Source of the DNA: Lophius americanus
Taxonomy: Eukaryota > Chordata > Actinopteri > Lophiiformes > Lophiidae
Direction of reading: 5' to 3'
Length of the DNA stretch: 64,000 nt
NCBI GenBank assembly: GCA_037951165.1
Contig: JBBDHG010000126.1
Coordinates: 3,537,001-3,601,000 of the forward strand
The position numbers were made by a program, and so were the translations under genes. Shown piece after piece: positions 34,255-45,665 of this stretch. The notes below the pieces were generated by a model, which worked only from the letters and a program-made list of their open reading frames with translations, did not search any database and was not told the DNA's origin. Each line of letters begins with the position of its first letter. Within the stretch, counting starts at the first letter, position 1.

Positions 34255-36067
34255 GATATATAATTACGTATTTTGTATATTATACATGTATATACATTTC
34301 TATATGACACATATGATTCATAAATTATATTTATGTACAGTGGGGTACCGCGTATAGTCGTCAACTCGTCCCATGGTGCATGACTTAATAGCAAACTGAC
34401 GTTAAAGCAGCCGGATCCCCATCGACCCCTAAAACCCCAAATAATCACATTAAACTGTCAGAAAGCGGAGGTGGCCTGTGGGCTTTATGGCTGGGAAGAG
34501 GCTAACAAACCTAGGAACCTGCGACGGGTTACTGGTAAGTCATTACCGGTACAGAATGGACCAGAGTGGACTGTTATTGCATTGGTTACTGCTAGAGGAG
34601 ATTTGTCAAATAGAACAAATGACCATATGACTGTATGTGACCAATTTGCATTCAAATTAAATAAAAATAAAAGACTGTATGAAGTATTCTGCTGTGGCTT
34701 TTTTTCTGTAGTATCATGTACGTTTACCGGTGGTAATAACACGGTCTTCTTCTTTGGTTTAAAGCGGTTTCAAACAGCCTCTAGCTGCACTACTGCAACC
34801 TGCTGGTGATAAAAACAAACTAACACCAGTCACTGGTAAAAACGAAGGAGAAATTGTTTTAACAAAAATAATAGTCGTTCATACTAATTGATATTTTCTG
34901 ATCTAATAAACATTCAAAAAAGAATATCTATAATGTATTTACTGGTTTTGCTCACAGAACCTCAATAGAACTGCAAAGTCTCTGTGATAAGAGGAAGAAG
35001 GGAAAGATATGACATGATGACCAGATGGGTTATTTAATAACGCACATTTAGACTAAAAATTATAAATTTATCACTGTTTATTTGGTATGTATCTAGAGAC
35101 TGGTACACTTTTTTTTTGCTGTGCAATAAAGTCCTGCTGATATATACAGTCTATGAGTGATCTCTGTATCGTTGTTCTGACCAACGATACAGAACAACGA
35201 TACAGAGATCACTCTGGCCCCCCCCCGGAAGTTTCCCTCAGGACCAGGAGTCTAGAAGACTGGGGTCATTGTAGGATCTGACCTTTAGAGGCGAGAATGT
35301 GTCATGCCTTGCAAATGTCTTTAAACTGCTTGTTAGACTTTTCTTTGTATTGGATAAGAGTATATTTTCCTTTTTTCTTTCATTAGATAATAAATTGGTG
35401 AGTGATAATCATTATTTGGTCTCAGTTAGAATAACTCAAATCTGAATAATAAGAAAATGTCACCATGATTTAACTGAAAACTGTATAATGTGACTAAATA
35501 TGATCAAACTAGTGGGGACATTTGACAAACTCTTAATAAAAATTAAAAAAATAGAGTAATCAATGTATGCAATTGAATTGTGTTTTGACAAAAAAAACAT
35601 ACAAATGTTCAACTAATAAAACCCTAATGATATGCCACTGCCTATTCTAGAATCACACAGGTTCACACATGTCTAGACTCAACAGACACATCATTTAAAT
35701 AGCAGGTAAAATCAAGAAAATGATTTCTGAAGAAATCTCTAACCCTAATGTTGGATGTTGAAGAGCTGATTTGAAATTTAGATGGAAAAAGGAACATTCT
35801 GGAGAATTATGAATAAAATGAAGCATATTGGAAGGCTTTGAATGGTAAAAGATTAAAAAAAAAAAATTGGAATGAAAATTATCATGCATGAAGGATTTTT
35901 AGTATATTTAGTTTTGCTGAAAAAGCTGAACGAAGTCTGCAATACTGATTTTAATTTGATCAAGTAAGAAACATAATAAGTAGGAATAAGAGGAAGAAAA
36001 GTATGAGGAAGGTTGAAGAGCTACATGAGTATCAGTAGCATCAAACAGTTGAATAGAATGTATAAAA
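34253..36067. other. Unassigned; contains a strong hairpin
   Basis: Apart from the hairpin at 35156-35213 and a C-run at 35218-35226, I recognise nothing. A 112-codon frame at 34471-34809 has no known motif. Confidence 0.45.
35156..35213. repeat. Perfect 23-bp inverted repeat, 12-nt loop
   Basis: The left arm 35156-35178 (agtgatctctgtatcgttgt plus tct) is the exact reverse complement of 35191-35213. The loop gaccaacgatac itself contains caacgatac, a third copy of part of the arm. Confidence 0.95.
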
Positions 36068-36225
36068 GGAGTTTAAAATGGTTGTAATGTTTTTTCTAAT
36101 ATGCATGTGAAGGTCCCCTGTCAGTGGTCATAATGTTTTGACTGCCTCGCATATGTAGGTCATGAAGGTTTTGCTAGACTGTGTATGCACATGTATTAAG
36201 TGGTTGTAATGTTATACCCACTGGA
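36068..36225 (+). mobile_element. Tc1-like terminal repeat remnants
   Basis: Text cctgtcagtggtcataatgt, then tttgactgc at 36117-36147 matches the terminus of a common fish Tc1-like element (cacctgtcagtggtcataat, gttatggctgatcgg). Diverged echoes occur at about 36078 (atggttgtaatgtt) and 36201 (gtggttgtaatgttatacc). Related ends are at about 37580 and 62873. Confidence 0.5.
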
Positions 36226-36480
36226 TATCTCTCACAAAGGTAAAACCCACTCCCTCCCACTTTAAGAAGTACACTTTTTAGTAATACTTGTAAAACTATA
36301 TTTATAAAGTCCAGTGCACTGGGGGAAGCGTCCTCTGTTCCATAAACATACTTTGGCTCAACCTCATTCTTAACCCCCTAATGGACTGCTCAACAGTTTG
36401 GTCTAGCCATTTTGAGTCACTATTTCTTATTGAAACATGTGTGCCATTTGACTGAACCTGCTTGTAGATGACCCCGCGGC
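36226..36480. other. Nothing recognised
   Basis: Short unassigned interval. Confidence 0.5.
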
Positions 36481-36560
36481 AGGATGTACGTTCTAAAGAG
36501 TAATTGGGCCGAGGACGGAGCCATGGGGGACACCACAGGTCAAAGGGGCTACTGAGGAAG
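36481..36560 (-). pseudogene. LINE RT motif B relic
   Basis: The minus strand at about 36498-36540 reads CGVPHGSVLGPITL, then a stop. This is the RT motif B block (cGVPQGSVLGPiLF) with Gln to His. Nothing else of the element was recognised on either side. Confidence 0.55.
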
Positions 36561-37384
36561 CGGTATTAACCATGGCTGTTCAGAAAGTCCTATCCAATAC
36601 GTTTTCTGTTTTTTTTTTGTAGATTATCCTATACCAATTACATTATTCAAGAATTACTGAATTTCATCATGAAATTGTCTGGTCAAAACATGTTTGACCA
36701 GTAAATTTAAATGATGGTAAATTAATAGTAACTTAGATATTAAATAAATCAATGTCCCAAAGAAATACATATCCCATAGTTTCTTTTCTTGGTGAGGACA
36801 TTGAAAGGATTTTTAGCAGAAACAATACTTTCTTAAAAGACTCTTATTAAAAACAGTTTATAAAAGCTATCGGATCAAAGTCAGTAACTGCAGAGCCACG
36901 CTTCTTTCAAACCAATGGCAGTGACCTTTTTCAGTAGGATAACGCTTGACAACAATGGTTCAGGAGGACAAGATATTTACTTGGTCCCCAAATTCCATAA
37001 ATCTCATTCAAATCCATCACCTCTAGACTTTACTGGACAAACAGGTTCGATCCATGGAGGACCCTCCTCACAACTTCAGCTCAGATCATTGCAGACAACT
37101 TTATTTATCGCATACGGGCAATTAATTTGTAGCTTTCACAGTTCACACATTCAACTTCAACAGACAACCAGATGCAGTTGAAATGTCGGAGGAAAGTTAT
37201 TCTAGGCATCGGACAGTAGGAGGAACAAGTTACTATAATTGAATAAAAGCAATACATAAAACATGTTATTATAAATAAGTTAATAAAAACTAATTTTTAT
37301 CTAATTTTTTACAAAACACGTTAACTCTAAAATAAAGCTAACAATAAATAAAAAAAATCATAAATATAATTGTCATTTAAATTG
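36561..37384. other. Nothing recognised
   Basis: An 88-codon frame at 36915-37181 without recognisable motif. Confidence 0.5.
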
Positions 37385-37447
37385 AGAATGGTATTCGTTC
37401 AGCAGCTCAATAGCTGAAGGAACGAATGACTTGGAATAACGGTTTTT
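37385..37447 (-). pseudogene. Possible LINE C-terminal peptide with stop
   Basis: The minus strand reads RYSKSFVPSAIELLNEYHSQ, then FK and a stop, resembling the terminal 'r.kkSFvPsaI.lLN' peptide of several LINE proteins. It directly abuts the Tc1-like end at 37448. Confidence 0.4.
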
Positions 37448-37622
37448 AACTTCCAGGACTTAAAAGGATTTACTGCCAACATCTTACCAAACTACCACAG
37501 CACACATCCAGAGGTCTTCTGGAGTCCAGTCCTCAACGGGTGAGAACTTTTTGAGCGGCGAACGAGACCTGCACAATAATAGCCATTTGGTAGTAATGTT
37601 ATGACTGATCGTTGTATTTGTA
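37448..37622 (+). pseudogene. Tc1-like element 3' end with transposase C-terminus relic
   Basis: The plus strand carries ccaggacttaaaaggattta, cacatccagaggtcttctgg, agtccagtcctcaacgggtg and ends gtaatgttatgactgatcg. This is the order at the 3' end of a common fish Tc1-like gene (QDLK block; 'EVF..SP' in place of 'GLVESMP'; then the terminal repeat). Frameshifts and a stop after LNG show decay. Confidence 0.6.
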
Positions 37623-37855
37623 TGCACCCTGCTGAAGAACTGTCGAACACTTGATGGATCCGCTTTTAGCCGCAAGTGGGTTCCTTGCGTGGCAGAGATT
37701 GTAAAACATCAACAAAGTCATTAAAAAGGCTTAGTGAGTCAAACCTTTAATCAATAATCATTAACTCGTATGCTTCTTGTTGTTCCTCTGGTGATATTGG
37801 GTTTATTTTAAGTGGTGAAGGGTTCATGTTTTTCTACTGATTTTATTCAGTCCAG
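37623..37855. other. Nothing recognised
   Basis: Short unassigned interval. Confidence 0.5.
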
Positions 37856-38594
37856 GGGTGTATTTCAGAAAATGGGCTGGACAAACTCTTAGATTATTTT
37901 GAGTTGATAAGGTTAACTCTTTAACTCTTGTTAACTCTGACGTAAACACGTACACAAGGACGATCAAGGGGCATCATCAGTGGAGCTCAGATACTGCGAT
38001 TCGCCATGGCAACATTTCATATACTTCATGTGGGACTGCTTTGGAATCCATCCCACTTCCCAGACGAGCCAAAGAGGTTGCTGGAAACAGGGACGTCTGG
38101 GATATCTTGCGTGGACTGCTGCCACCATGACCCTTTCTTGTAGAAGAAGCTTCTGTTTGGAGAAAACCTGTATAGCAATGCAAAGTACTTTGCTGGGTTG
38201 GGAGAGAGTCCACGGTGTGAGATGTTTGAGATGGATGGTTGGAGAATGTAATCATGGAATCAAAGCAGATTCCATCTGATTCTCTCAGTCCTCTCCTGAC
38301 GTCAATCTATACTATGACAAATCTGAGACAGACACCACACATCTGTCTCAGCTCTGCTTCAGGCTCAGAAGGAGGAGGTGTCAGGGAAAAAACTCAGGCT
38401 TTGTTAAAGAAGACCTGCTGGCGAGCAGGTTAGGTTCACCCAGATGCTCGGTTGAACGTATCTCACTTCCTGGAACAGTAAACCCAGAGTTTCTCTCATC
38501 TCAAGTTATACAAACCCAGTGTTTCCCATCGTATCAGGTTTAACAAAACCAGTGTTGTCCCCTAAGCTAGCTTTTTAGCTTTCTAGAATACCCC
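37856..38594. mobile_element. Harbinger-like non-autonomous DNA transposon
   Basis: The left end ggtgtatttcagaaaatggg and right end (reverse complement ggggtattctagaaagctag) are imperfect terminal repeats. The interior has the paired gagttaac/gttaac motifs, gctcagatactgcgattcgc on the left, and ccagatgctcggttgaac, cagagtttctctcatctca on the right. I recall this arrangement from an abundant fish MITE with 'gtattccagaaagc' ends. The superfamily is inferred and no clear target duplication was seen. Confidence 0.5.
38045..38135 (+). pseudogene. RTE/Rex3-like LINE 3' end inside the MITE
   Basis: The plus strand reads IPLPRRAKEVAGNRDVWDIL, then RGLLPP and a stop, matching the extreme C-terminus (iPpEeLeEVaGeReVWg.Ll.LLPP) of the same LINE type seen at 8440-8735. 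Only the last 30 codons are present, as expected for a heavily 5'-truncated insertion. Confidence 0.55.
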
Positions 38595-39064
38595 TCAGAG
38601 TTTTTCGTCTAAAGACAAAGAGTTCCATTGAGTGTGAGTTGAGCACAGTCAAGCAGGAAGTGTGAATCTATCAAACATCTATGGACTACATTACCACAAG
38701 CCTCGAGCAGTCAGGAGCTGGATCCTCCCCTGAATCATCCCTTCATTACATACAGCTCACAATGAAGAAATCCCTGTGTTTATTGTTAGTAAAGGAAATA
38801 TTTTCTATGCTGATGTCAAACCCAGTCCAAGCTCCATCCATGGGTCCAAGTTCTCTAACTCCACTCACAATTCCTCTTCCCCCAGAAATAATGCCTTACA
38901 GGTTGGTGATTTCGCGAAAAGTCAGGGATATTATTGAATCACTATCTCCGTCGCCGCGTCCGCCACAACTCCTTTGTGACACACACAAAAACGATATGGA
39001 TAACTGTCAAATTTTAGACCCAAATGGACCTCAGTGCGAAGAACAACTGGAGTGTTTTTGGGAT
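38595..39064. other. Unassigned; contains most of an unrecognised 147-codon frame
   Basis: The frame at 38681-39124 runs into repeat R1 and shows no known domain. Treated as chance. Confidence 0.4.
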
Positions 39065-39815
39065 AGTTCGTTTTTATATTTCTGGAACTATGGGGAGCTT
39101 TATTTAAAAAATTTCAGGCAATAATTTCTCAACCTTTGGTCGGATTTAGTCCAAATTTGGCGCATATCACTCAACTTGACGAGTTCTAACTGGTACACAT
39201 TGTGTTTTACTCAAATATTTCACATGTTACCCACTAGGGAGACTTTTTCCGCCAAAATAAAAACAGTTTTTCAAATATAATTTCCTTGATCTGATTTAGT
39301 TCAAATCCAGTGTATATGAATGTACTCAATGAGATCTACCTTTTAAAAATTAATATAGTAGTTCATATTTTACTCACTAGAGGGTGTCCTTTTTCAAAAC
39401 ATTGTTTCCTGGACAGAACACAAGAACTATTTCATGGATCAATCTTTATACCTCATGGATCTTACTGTGACGAAGAACTGGATTGATTTTATGAAAGATG
39501 TGTTGTATATTTCTGATGCTAGGAGGAGATTTCTCTCTTAAAGTTTTTGCGTAATAGATTTCTCAACCATTGACCAATTTAGTCCAAATATGGAGATATG
39601 AATTAACTTGAGGAGATCCAATTTCCGTCTATTGTTTAACTTTAATAGTTCACATGCTACTCACTAGGGGGAGCTTTTTTATGAAAATTATTATGGACAG
39701 AACATTTAAGTTAAGGATTCCAATCCTGTGGATTGCTTGAATAACGCCGGGGATTGGGAACTTTTCGGGGATATATCCTTACTGTCGGGGACGACAGTAT
39801 AGGCTTAGTTTTAAA
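39065..39815. repeat. Dispersed repeat R1, copy 2, with internal tandem structure
   Basis: The block 'ctactcactagggggagctttt' type recurs at about 39080, 39228, 39380 and 39672; the block tctcaaccattgaccaattt, then agtccaaat recurs at 39128, about 39277 (diverged) and 39565. Spacing near 148 and 290 bp suggests a decayed tandem array. The closing block gatatatccttactgtcggg, then gacgacagtataggcttag matches the end of copy 1. Confidence 0.7.
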
Positions 39816-41574
39816 AGAGTGGACAGCCACAGGATGTTAATCAAATTCAGATTAATTATGGTTTGTGCTCCCTGAGGTAATTTTCATTCAAGCGTGAGTG
39901 ACTGACACCAGCGTGACGTCCTGGTGTGTTCAAAGTAAAGGTAATTCAGAGTTGCAATAGTAGTAATTGCACGCTTACAGAGATCAGAAAACCTCTCTGT
40001 GTGTGAACAGACTTCTAATTCTGCTAATATAAGATTTAATAACACCTGTTTTTGGTGTCATGGTTGCATGTCAGCAACAGCGATAAAGATGCATATTCAG
40101 AGAAACTCATTATACTACCAGACATTTTTTAATTATTATATGCCAATGAGCGGGTTGCATGAAAAAAAAAAAACTTGCATATCTGTATTAAACTTATCCA
40201 CATTCACACAAAGCCCTTACACAGAGAATTATTGGCACCCTTCAAAAAATGTGTAAAAATGAGATGCAAAGAATGTCGTTATTGTCTATAGTCATGTTCT
40301 TCAAAATGGGAAAGATCAAGTATTGAATTTAATCAGCCATGATAAATTAAATCAGAGCTAATACAAAAATCTACGATGAATTAGCCCTAATAAATTAAAT
40401 TGGAACTAATTCGAGCAACAAATGTCTCAAAATAGTAATAATCCAACCCAGTATTAATAACCAAACTGTATTGAGTTAGGCCAGCATTAATACTTAATTG
40501 CTTAATACTGAGATTATTTCTGAGAAACAGAACTAATCTAATCTAATTATTTGGCTAAGTTTTCATTTCCTTACTCATGAAAAAAACCATTTTTTATGAA
40601 AGTCCTTCATGCAGCCCCAGCCCTGTGGACCTCTGACCTAGTTAATGAAAAATAAACAATATGAAACATAGAACTACATCTACTCTAATCCTCTCTCTTC
40701 CATCAAAGCAAAACTCATTTTGTTAATATTATTTTAATTTCACCTGAGATTATTTACAGGCCCTGCAGGCCTCATTACAATACAGCACTGGGGTCGCCCC
40801 AGATGTTAGATTATCAAATCCCTGATGGCTGAGGTATTTTCCTGAATGCTCAATTTCTAAAGCCATCTCTCTTCAGATAACAGAGATAACAGGCTCCTGG
40901 CTCTGATGATTCCAGGTCTGTTAAGATAAAACATAAAAGTCAGAGTGCATAGGGGCCTTATCCAGACTTGGTCTCTGATCTCTTAGTTGAATGTGAATTG
41001 GGAGGGCTGAAAAGTGTCACCCCTGTTCTGTAGATGATAGTCTGCTGAGTGTGGATGTCACCCTCTTAACTTCACGTGGCCACTAAATGTTTTGCTATCA
41101 TAATCACTTTCTGCTTTTTTGGGGGATTAAAACCCAAAACCCCTCATCCGCTGCAGCATCGCAATATTATGTATTACGTATATATAATATGTATTATAAA
41201 GTAATAGTTTCTACAATTTTGGCACTTATCATAAATATATGTGCAGACAGGATAAGAAAAAAAAATGTAAATTTAAAAAGACAGCAAGTGACCCTGTGAC
41301 TTCCGCTGCTTGGGCTATGATTGATTTGACATTACGAAGCTGTTTTTCTGATGTAAGCCTTCAGTGAAAGAATTTGACCTATTTCAGTATCATGTTGTTT
41401 TTTTTTTGTTTTATAGATTTGATCAAATTTAAGAAAATATTATTTATACAATCATTTCATCAGGAATTTAGGTGACCAAAACAACTATAAATACAAAAAT
41501 TAAAAGAAGAAAATATATATAGACAAACACATTATACATTTAAATGGCCCAAGTCATTTTTTGACAAAAGGGGT
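39816..41574. other. Nothing recognised
   Basis: AT-rich; frames up to 85 codons (39999-40256) without motif. Confidence 0.5.
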
Positions 41575-41859
41575 CAGCATACAACGAACTCACACAGAAG
41601 GAAAGGTGAGGACAGAGTATATACACTGACATAACGAGACAATGAGACACAGCTGGAGGGGAAACACATGTGAACACGATGACCAATCACACAGAAGAGA
41701 ACAATCACAGAACAGTTACAGAGGGAGAAAGGAACACAAAAAGACTACACTAGGAAGGACAAATGAAATAAATAATAAAAAGAAGAACACACTAAAAAGG
41801 CAACACAAATCAAAATGATGGATCTTCAAATAATAATAAATAAACACGAAGTCATGACA
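41575..41859 (-). mobile_element. LTR fragment (Gypsy-like), minus strand
   Basis: The minus strand begins TGTCATGACTTCG at 41859 and includes ccctccagctgtgtctcatt, then gtctcgttatgtcagtgtat and ctgtcctcacctttccttct, then agttcgttgt. The same ordered blocks occur in the plus-strand LTR at 44397. The TGTCA start fits an LTR end. The 3' part is missing. Confidence 0.6.
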
Positions 41860-44220
41860 CCCTGTGGTTTAGCTAAGCTATGCCAACAAAAACTGATAGA
41901 GGACACAGGGCAAAAAATCTACAGTTGAGCGGCTGCCTCTCTTGTGTTTGTGGTAGGTCTCCTGTTTACGTTTTACCACATGCTGCGTCTCCGAAGCGTA
42001 TCGCTTTCTCTTCCTCTCCTTTTAAGCTGTGATGCTATGCGTGACTTTTTAATTGCTTGGGTGGCGCTCAGGCTGAATGTGTATTGGTTTCCCATGGCAT
42101 ACTCTCTGCTGATTAGACCTATTTACTTGCAGCTTATGGCTGCTTGTTTCTCTCGTTTTAATTGGGTTTGAAAGTTAGAGTTTCACCTGACTTTGAGAAA
42201 CCATTTTTCTGAATGCGCCAAAATTATATGAAATATTATTCACTTAGGGCCTTTTTTCCAAACATCTTGCATGGAATAAAAATGGTGAGGGTTACTTCGA
42301 AATCCATCCGTAGGATTTCTAAATAATAAACTTGATTGGGGAATGTATGAAACTCTGACCCCCATAAACAAGAGAAATAGAGAAAGCACAAATTTGGAGC
42401 ATGAAACGAGAAACAAGTAATATCTTGAGAGTTCATCTGCAAAAATGGATACGATCCAATTTTAGTATTAGTATCAAACACGTTTTTGATTGCATCTATT
42501 CTTCAGGGAGTATAATTCATGAATCAGTCAGAAATATCTTTCACTACAAAAGAACCCTCTGTCATCACAAAGCAAAGTTTCTGTAATTGATATTCTTTCT
42601 CAGTAATAAAAAGGCAAACAGGACAAACAACATGAAGACGGAAGTAATTTCTGATGGCTCTGTTGGGCAGATTCCAACGCAAACTTTTTTTTTTTATCAT
42701 ATATTGCCTTTAATAATGTGTTTTTTTAATTTGTTCTTTGATGTGATCTGTGTATTTCACACATACTTTGTGTAAATCCCTTTGTTTATTCGATTTCAAA
42801 GTTATTATAATTACTTCCACCAGTGGGGTTATGTTTTTACATTGATTTGTTTGGTTATCTGTATCTGTTTGTTAGGAAGATTACGGACAAACTATAAGAT
42901 GGATTTACATGAAATTTCTACCACAAAAATGTGTATCTTGGGTTACTGCTATTATCATTACGTGTTATCACATGATTGTGGCAAAGTAGTTTCTTCTTAA
43001 GTTGAACTTGTATGAAGTCAGAAAAGTTCCATTTGTATTAAATGTCACATGTTTGTATTTATCAAGGGTTTATTCTAACTTCGGGTGCATGTTGAACATT
43101 TGGGAAACCTTTAACATGCATATAAATACAACATCAGTGTAATACTATAATATAACTACTATAAATACATACAGTACTGTAATTAACTGTATATATAAAG
43201 GTACACAGTGTAGAGTTTAAGGCATATAAAATAAACTGCTTAGATAACAATTTAGATTTTTTTTTTAAAAACAGACTACCTGGGTTGACCTGAGCCACTG
43301 GTTGAATCTGCAAACCTGCACATAAGTACCTACTCCAGGGTAACACACTGTAAATTTAGCCGTGCCAACTTGACTACCGTGTCCCTTGTAGTCCGACTGA
43401 TGACACACGCTGCTGGTAATCCGATTGACACTTAGTCCAGCTGCTCAAAGACAGCTTCATCAAAGTTCCATTGTGTTGGCCTCTGATTCTTGGTCCAGTC
43501 CCACACAATCCTCTCCTTAATAAGAGTTGAATGCAAGTCAGACGTTCATAGCTGAAAAGGTTGATTGTTGTTGTTTTTGATAGAGAGGTGACAGAACACA
43601 CAGTAATACTAATACTATTTGGTCCCCGTTACCTTAATTTCTTAATGTCTATATTGCTATTTTATATGCACAATTGTAAAAAAAAAAAGAAAATCAGTTT
43701 AACACTTGATGTTATACGTTTGAACGAAATCTTATTTGTTTCCCACGCACACACACACCAACAGTAGGCAGTCAGAGAGAGGACGCCTCCCTAAAATGCC
43801 ACTGTCATGAAAACCGGAGTAATCAGGAAATAGTTTCCAGACCAAACCATAACAAAAGCTTCTAATAAATGTTCATGTAACCTTCAAAAATGGTTCACGT
43901 AAATTATATTCGATGTTTTAGCTGATTGTTAGGGCTTTTCACTCTAGTGTCTCAAACAAATGTTGGCATCCAATCAAAGATCGAAGCTATCTAGTGAAAA
44001 CCAAACTCGCACCAAAAAGGAAAAACCCAGATGTAGAGCGATCAGATGACACAAGAAGAATCCAAATGTTTATGACATTGTTCTGTATTTGTTGGTTCTC
44101 TGAAGTGAAGTACACTAGTCAACATTTGGTTAGCATTTTTATCATAACAATAGTACAATGTCATTTTAGCCATCATTATGACACCGAAAAATCAAATGTG
44201 CTCGCTGAGAAGTAGGCCAC
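41860..44220. other. Nothing recognised
   Basis: Frames up to 81 codons, no motif. A poly-A tract lies at 43678-43687. Confidence 0.5.
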
Positions 44221-44224
44221 CATG

Positions 44225-44345
44225 TCAAGCATTCGTTCATTATCAACCACTTATCCTGTTCAAGGTTGTGGGAGGCTGGAGCCTATCCCAGCTCGCGAGA
44301 GGCGAGGTACACCCAGGACGAGTTAGCAGTTCATCGGAGAAAATG
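44225..44345 (-). mobile_element. Fragment of family C SINE
   Basis: Blocks cattatcaaccacttatcct, ggttgtgggaggctggagcc, tatcccagct and gaggtacacccaggacg match the distal end of the family. It directly abuts a family A fragment at 44356. Confidence 0.75.
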
Positions 44346-44355
44346 ATTACACCTT

Positions 44356-45095
44356 TCTAGTCTGCCAGACAGCATGAGCCTTTCATGGCTCTGTGCTGTC
44401 ATTTTATTTCTTTGAAATTTTCTTGGTTTAATCGGTTTTGTTTTCTTTGGTTTTATTTTGAGGGGTTATTTTCATCCTCCTGCACTGCGTTTCCTGATTT
44501 TTTTGAAATTGTTTATCCATGTGGTCCTGCTAACTTTATACTTCCTGTATTGCTTCTTTGTTTGTTTACTTTTTCCTGCTGTTCAGATTTGTGTATTTTA
44601 GTTCTTATACTTCCTGTCCTGGTGTAGTCTTAACATGTGCTCCTTTTCCTCCATGTGTATCTCCTGTCCTCCTTCCAATCTCCTTACATGTGATTGTCAA
44701 TCATGTCCGCCTGTCTTCCCCTCTCCAGCTGTGTTTCATTGTCTAATTATCCTCAGTGTATATCGTCTGTGCTCACCTGTCCTCACTTGCCAGTTCGTTG
44801 TTGATGGCTGGTCATCACACATCTCAGCCAAATCCTTGGGATTTTCTGTGTTTGTTTTTTTCTTGTATATTTCTTCTGGATTTTCTTTGTTCTGGATGTG
44901 GATATGTTTTTTTTGACCGTCCCTCCCCTTTTTTGGATTTTGGCCTCGTCAAAATCAATAATTTAAAATTGCATCAGTTTTGCATGTGGGTCCAAACTCT
45001 TTTTCTGCACTAGTTCCATCAGAGCCAGCATTCATCCATTCACACGGTGGTGGTGGACGCCACCATGCAAGGCGATGCCTGATTATTCACACTAT
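44356..45095 (-). mobile_element. Family A SINE split by an LTR
   Basis: The left piece ttctagtctgccagac (44356-44371) and the right piece gagccagcattcatccattc...caccatgcaaggcg (45019-45090) are consecutive parts of the minus-strand SINE seen intact at 27100-27376. Between them is about 640 bp of LTR sequence. The tRNA-like head is not present. Confidence 0.65.
44397..45010 (+). mobile_element. Solo LTR (Gypsy-like) inside a SINE
   Basis: Begins TGTCATTTTATTTC and is T-rich, with cttcctgtcctggtg, ctccagctgtgtttcattgt, ctgtcctcacttgccagttc and gttgttgatggctgg; it ends gcatgtgggtccaaactctt, then tttctgcactagttcca. This order is typical of fish Gypsy-like LTRs (the end 'gggtccaaactctt..ctgca'). 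No second LTR or internal region is adjacent. Long frames are due to low stop density. Confidence 0.6.
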
Positions 45096-45115
45096 TTAGA
45101 GTTCTCTATTATCTT

Positions 45116-45222
45116 TTTTAGAAGAACTTATAATTAAGATTGCTGCTTTTTGGTCATGTTTTTATATAATTATTTTATCTAAATGTAAAGTGTGTTATAA
45201 AATAAATGTATTATCATAATCA
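45116..45222 (+). mobile_element. 3'-end fragment of LINE family 2
   Basis: Text ttagaagaacttataattaa, gctgctttttggtcatgttt and gtgttataaaataaatgtat, then tatc matches the reverse complement of the 3' UTR and tail of the minus-strand copy at 24962-25130. Only about 105 bp, so severe 5' truncation. Confidence 0.75.
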
Positions 45223-45237
45223 GTCCCCTACCATTTG

Positions 45238-45513
45238 TCCCCCATGTAGTCACCACAAAACCCTATCACTTTGTGTCCATTTGTTTCTGCATCCCATGTG
45301 GTTACCACACAACGCCTATCTTTTCACACCTTCCCTCAGCCTTCGATCATTACTGTATAAAAGTGGTTGGTTTCATTTGCTCTGGGTTGACTCACAGACC
45401 CAGATCCTGTTCTGTATCTGTCAGTTCACCAGTGTGCCGGCATACTTAATTTAAATCAAAACACCACAGCAAACTTCTCAATTCTCAATTGGACTTGGAT
45501 GTATCTTTCTTCA
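45238..45513 (+). mobile_element. LTR-like block, copy 1
   Basis: From 45292 to its ...cttca end it shares order and orientation with 48575-48809: ttccctcagcctt, ttactgtataaaagtgg (TATA-like), ttggttgactca-type block, agacccagatc, tctgtcagttc, catacttaatttaaatcaaa and aacttctcaatt. Two imperfect 55-60 bp units (catgtagtcaccacaaaacc; catgtggttaccacacaacg) sit upstream like U3 enhancer repeats. A primer-binding-site-like sequence follows at 45519. No poly(A) signal is obvious. Confidence 0.5.
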
Positions 45514-45518
45514 AGAAA

Positions 45519-45536
45519 TGATGCCTTGACCCGGAT
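45519..45536 (+). promoter_or_regulatory. Primer-binding-site-like sequence, tRNA-His type
   Basis: tgatgccttgacccggat agrees at 15 of 18 positions with the complement of the tRNA-His 3' end (tggtgccgtgactcggat), the primer site of some endogenous retroviruses. It lies 5 nt after the CA end of the LTR-like block. Chance or divergence remains possible. Confidence 0.4.
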
Positions 45537-45665
45537 GGCAAGAAACTTCCAAGTAGACTCTTCCTCAAAGACTAAAAACCAACCATTGACGTGAGAATCC
45601 AAATTAAACAAAAAGGTAAAAGATCCCTTTAAAACCCCAATTAATGTTGCTGTGTGTTGTTGCAG

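Noticed and set aside
34092..34448. TYIH and CMYV repeat frames
   Set aside because: Artefacts of the TACA microsatellite.
38681..39124. 147-codon plus-strand frame
   Set aside because: It ends inside dispersed repeat R1, has no known domain and no supporting context.
44385..45013. Four overlapping plus frames of 62-93 codons, hydrophobic
   Set aside because: They lie in a T-rich solo LTR; poly-Phe/Leu content reflects base composition, not membrane proteins.
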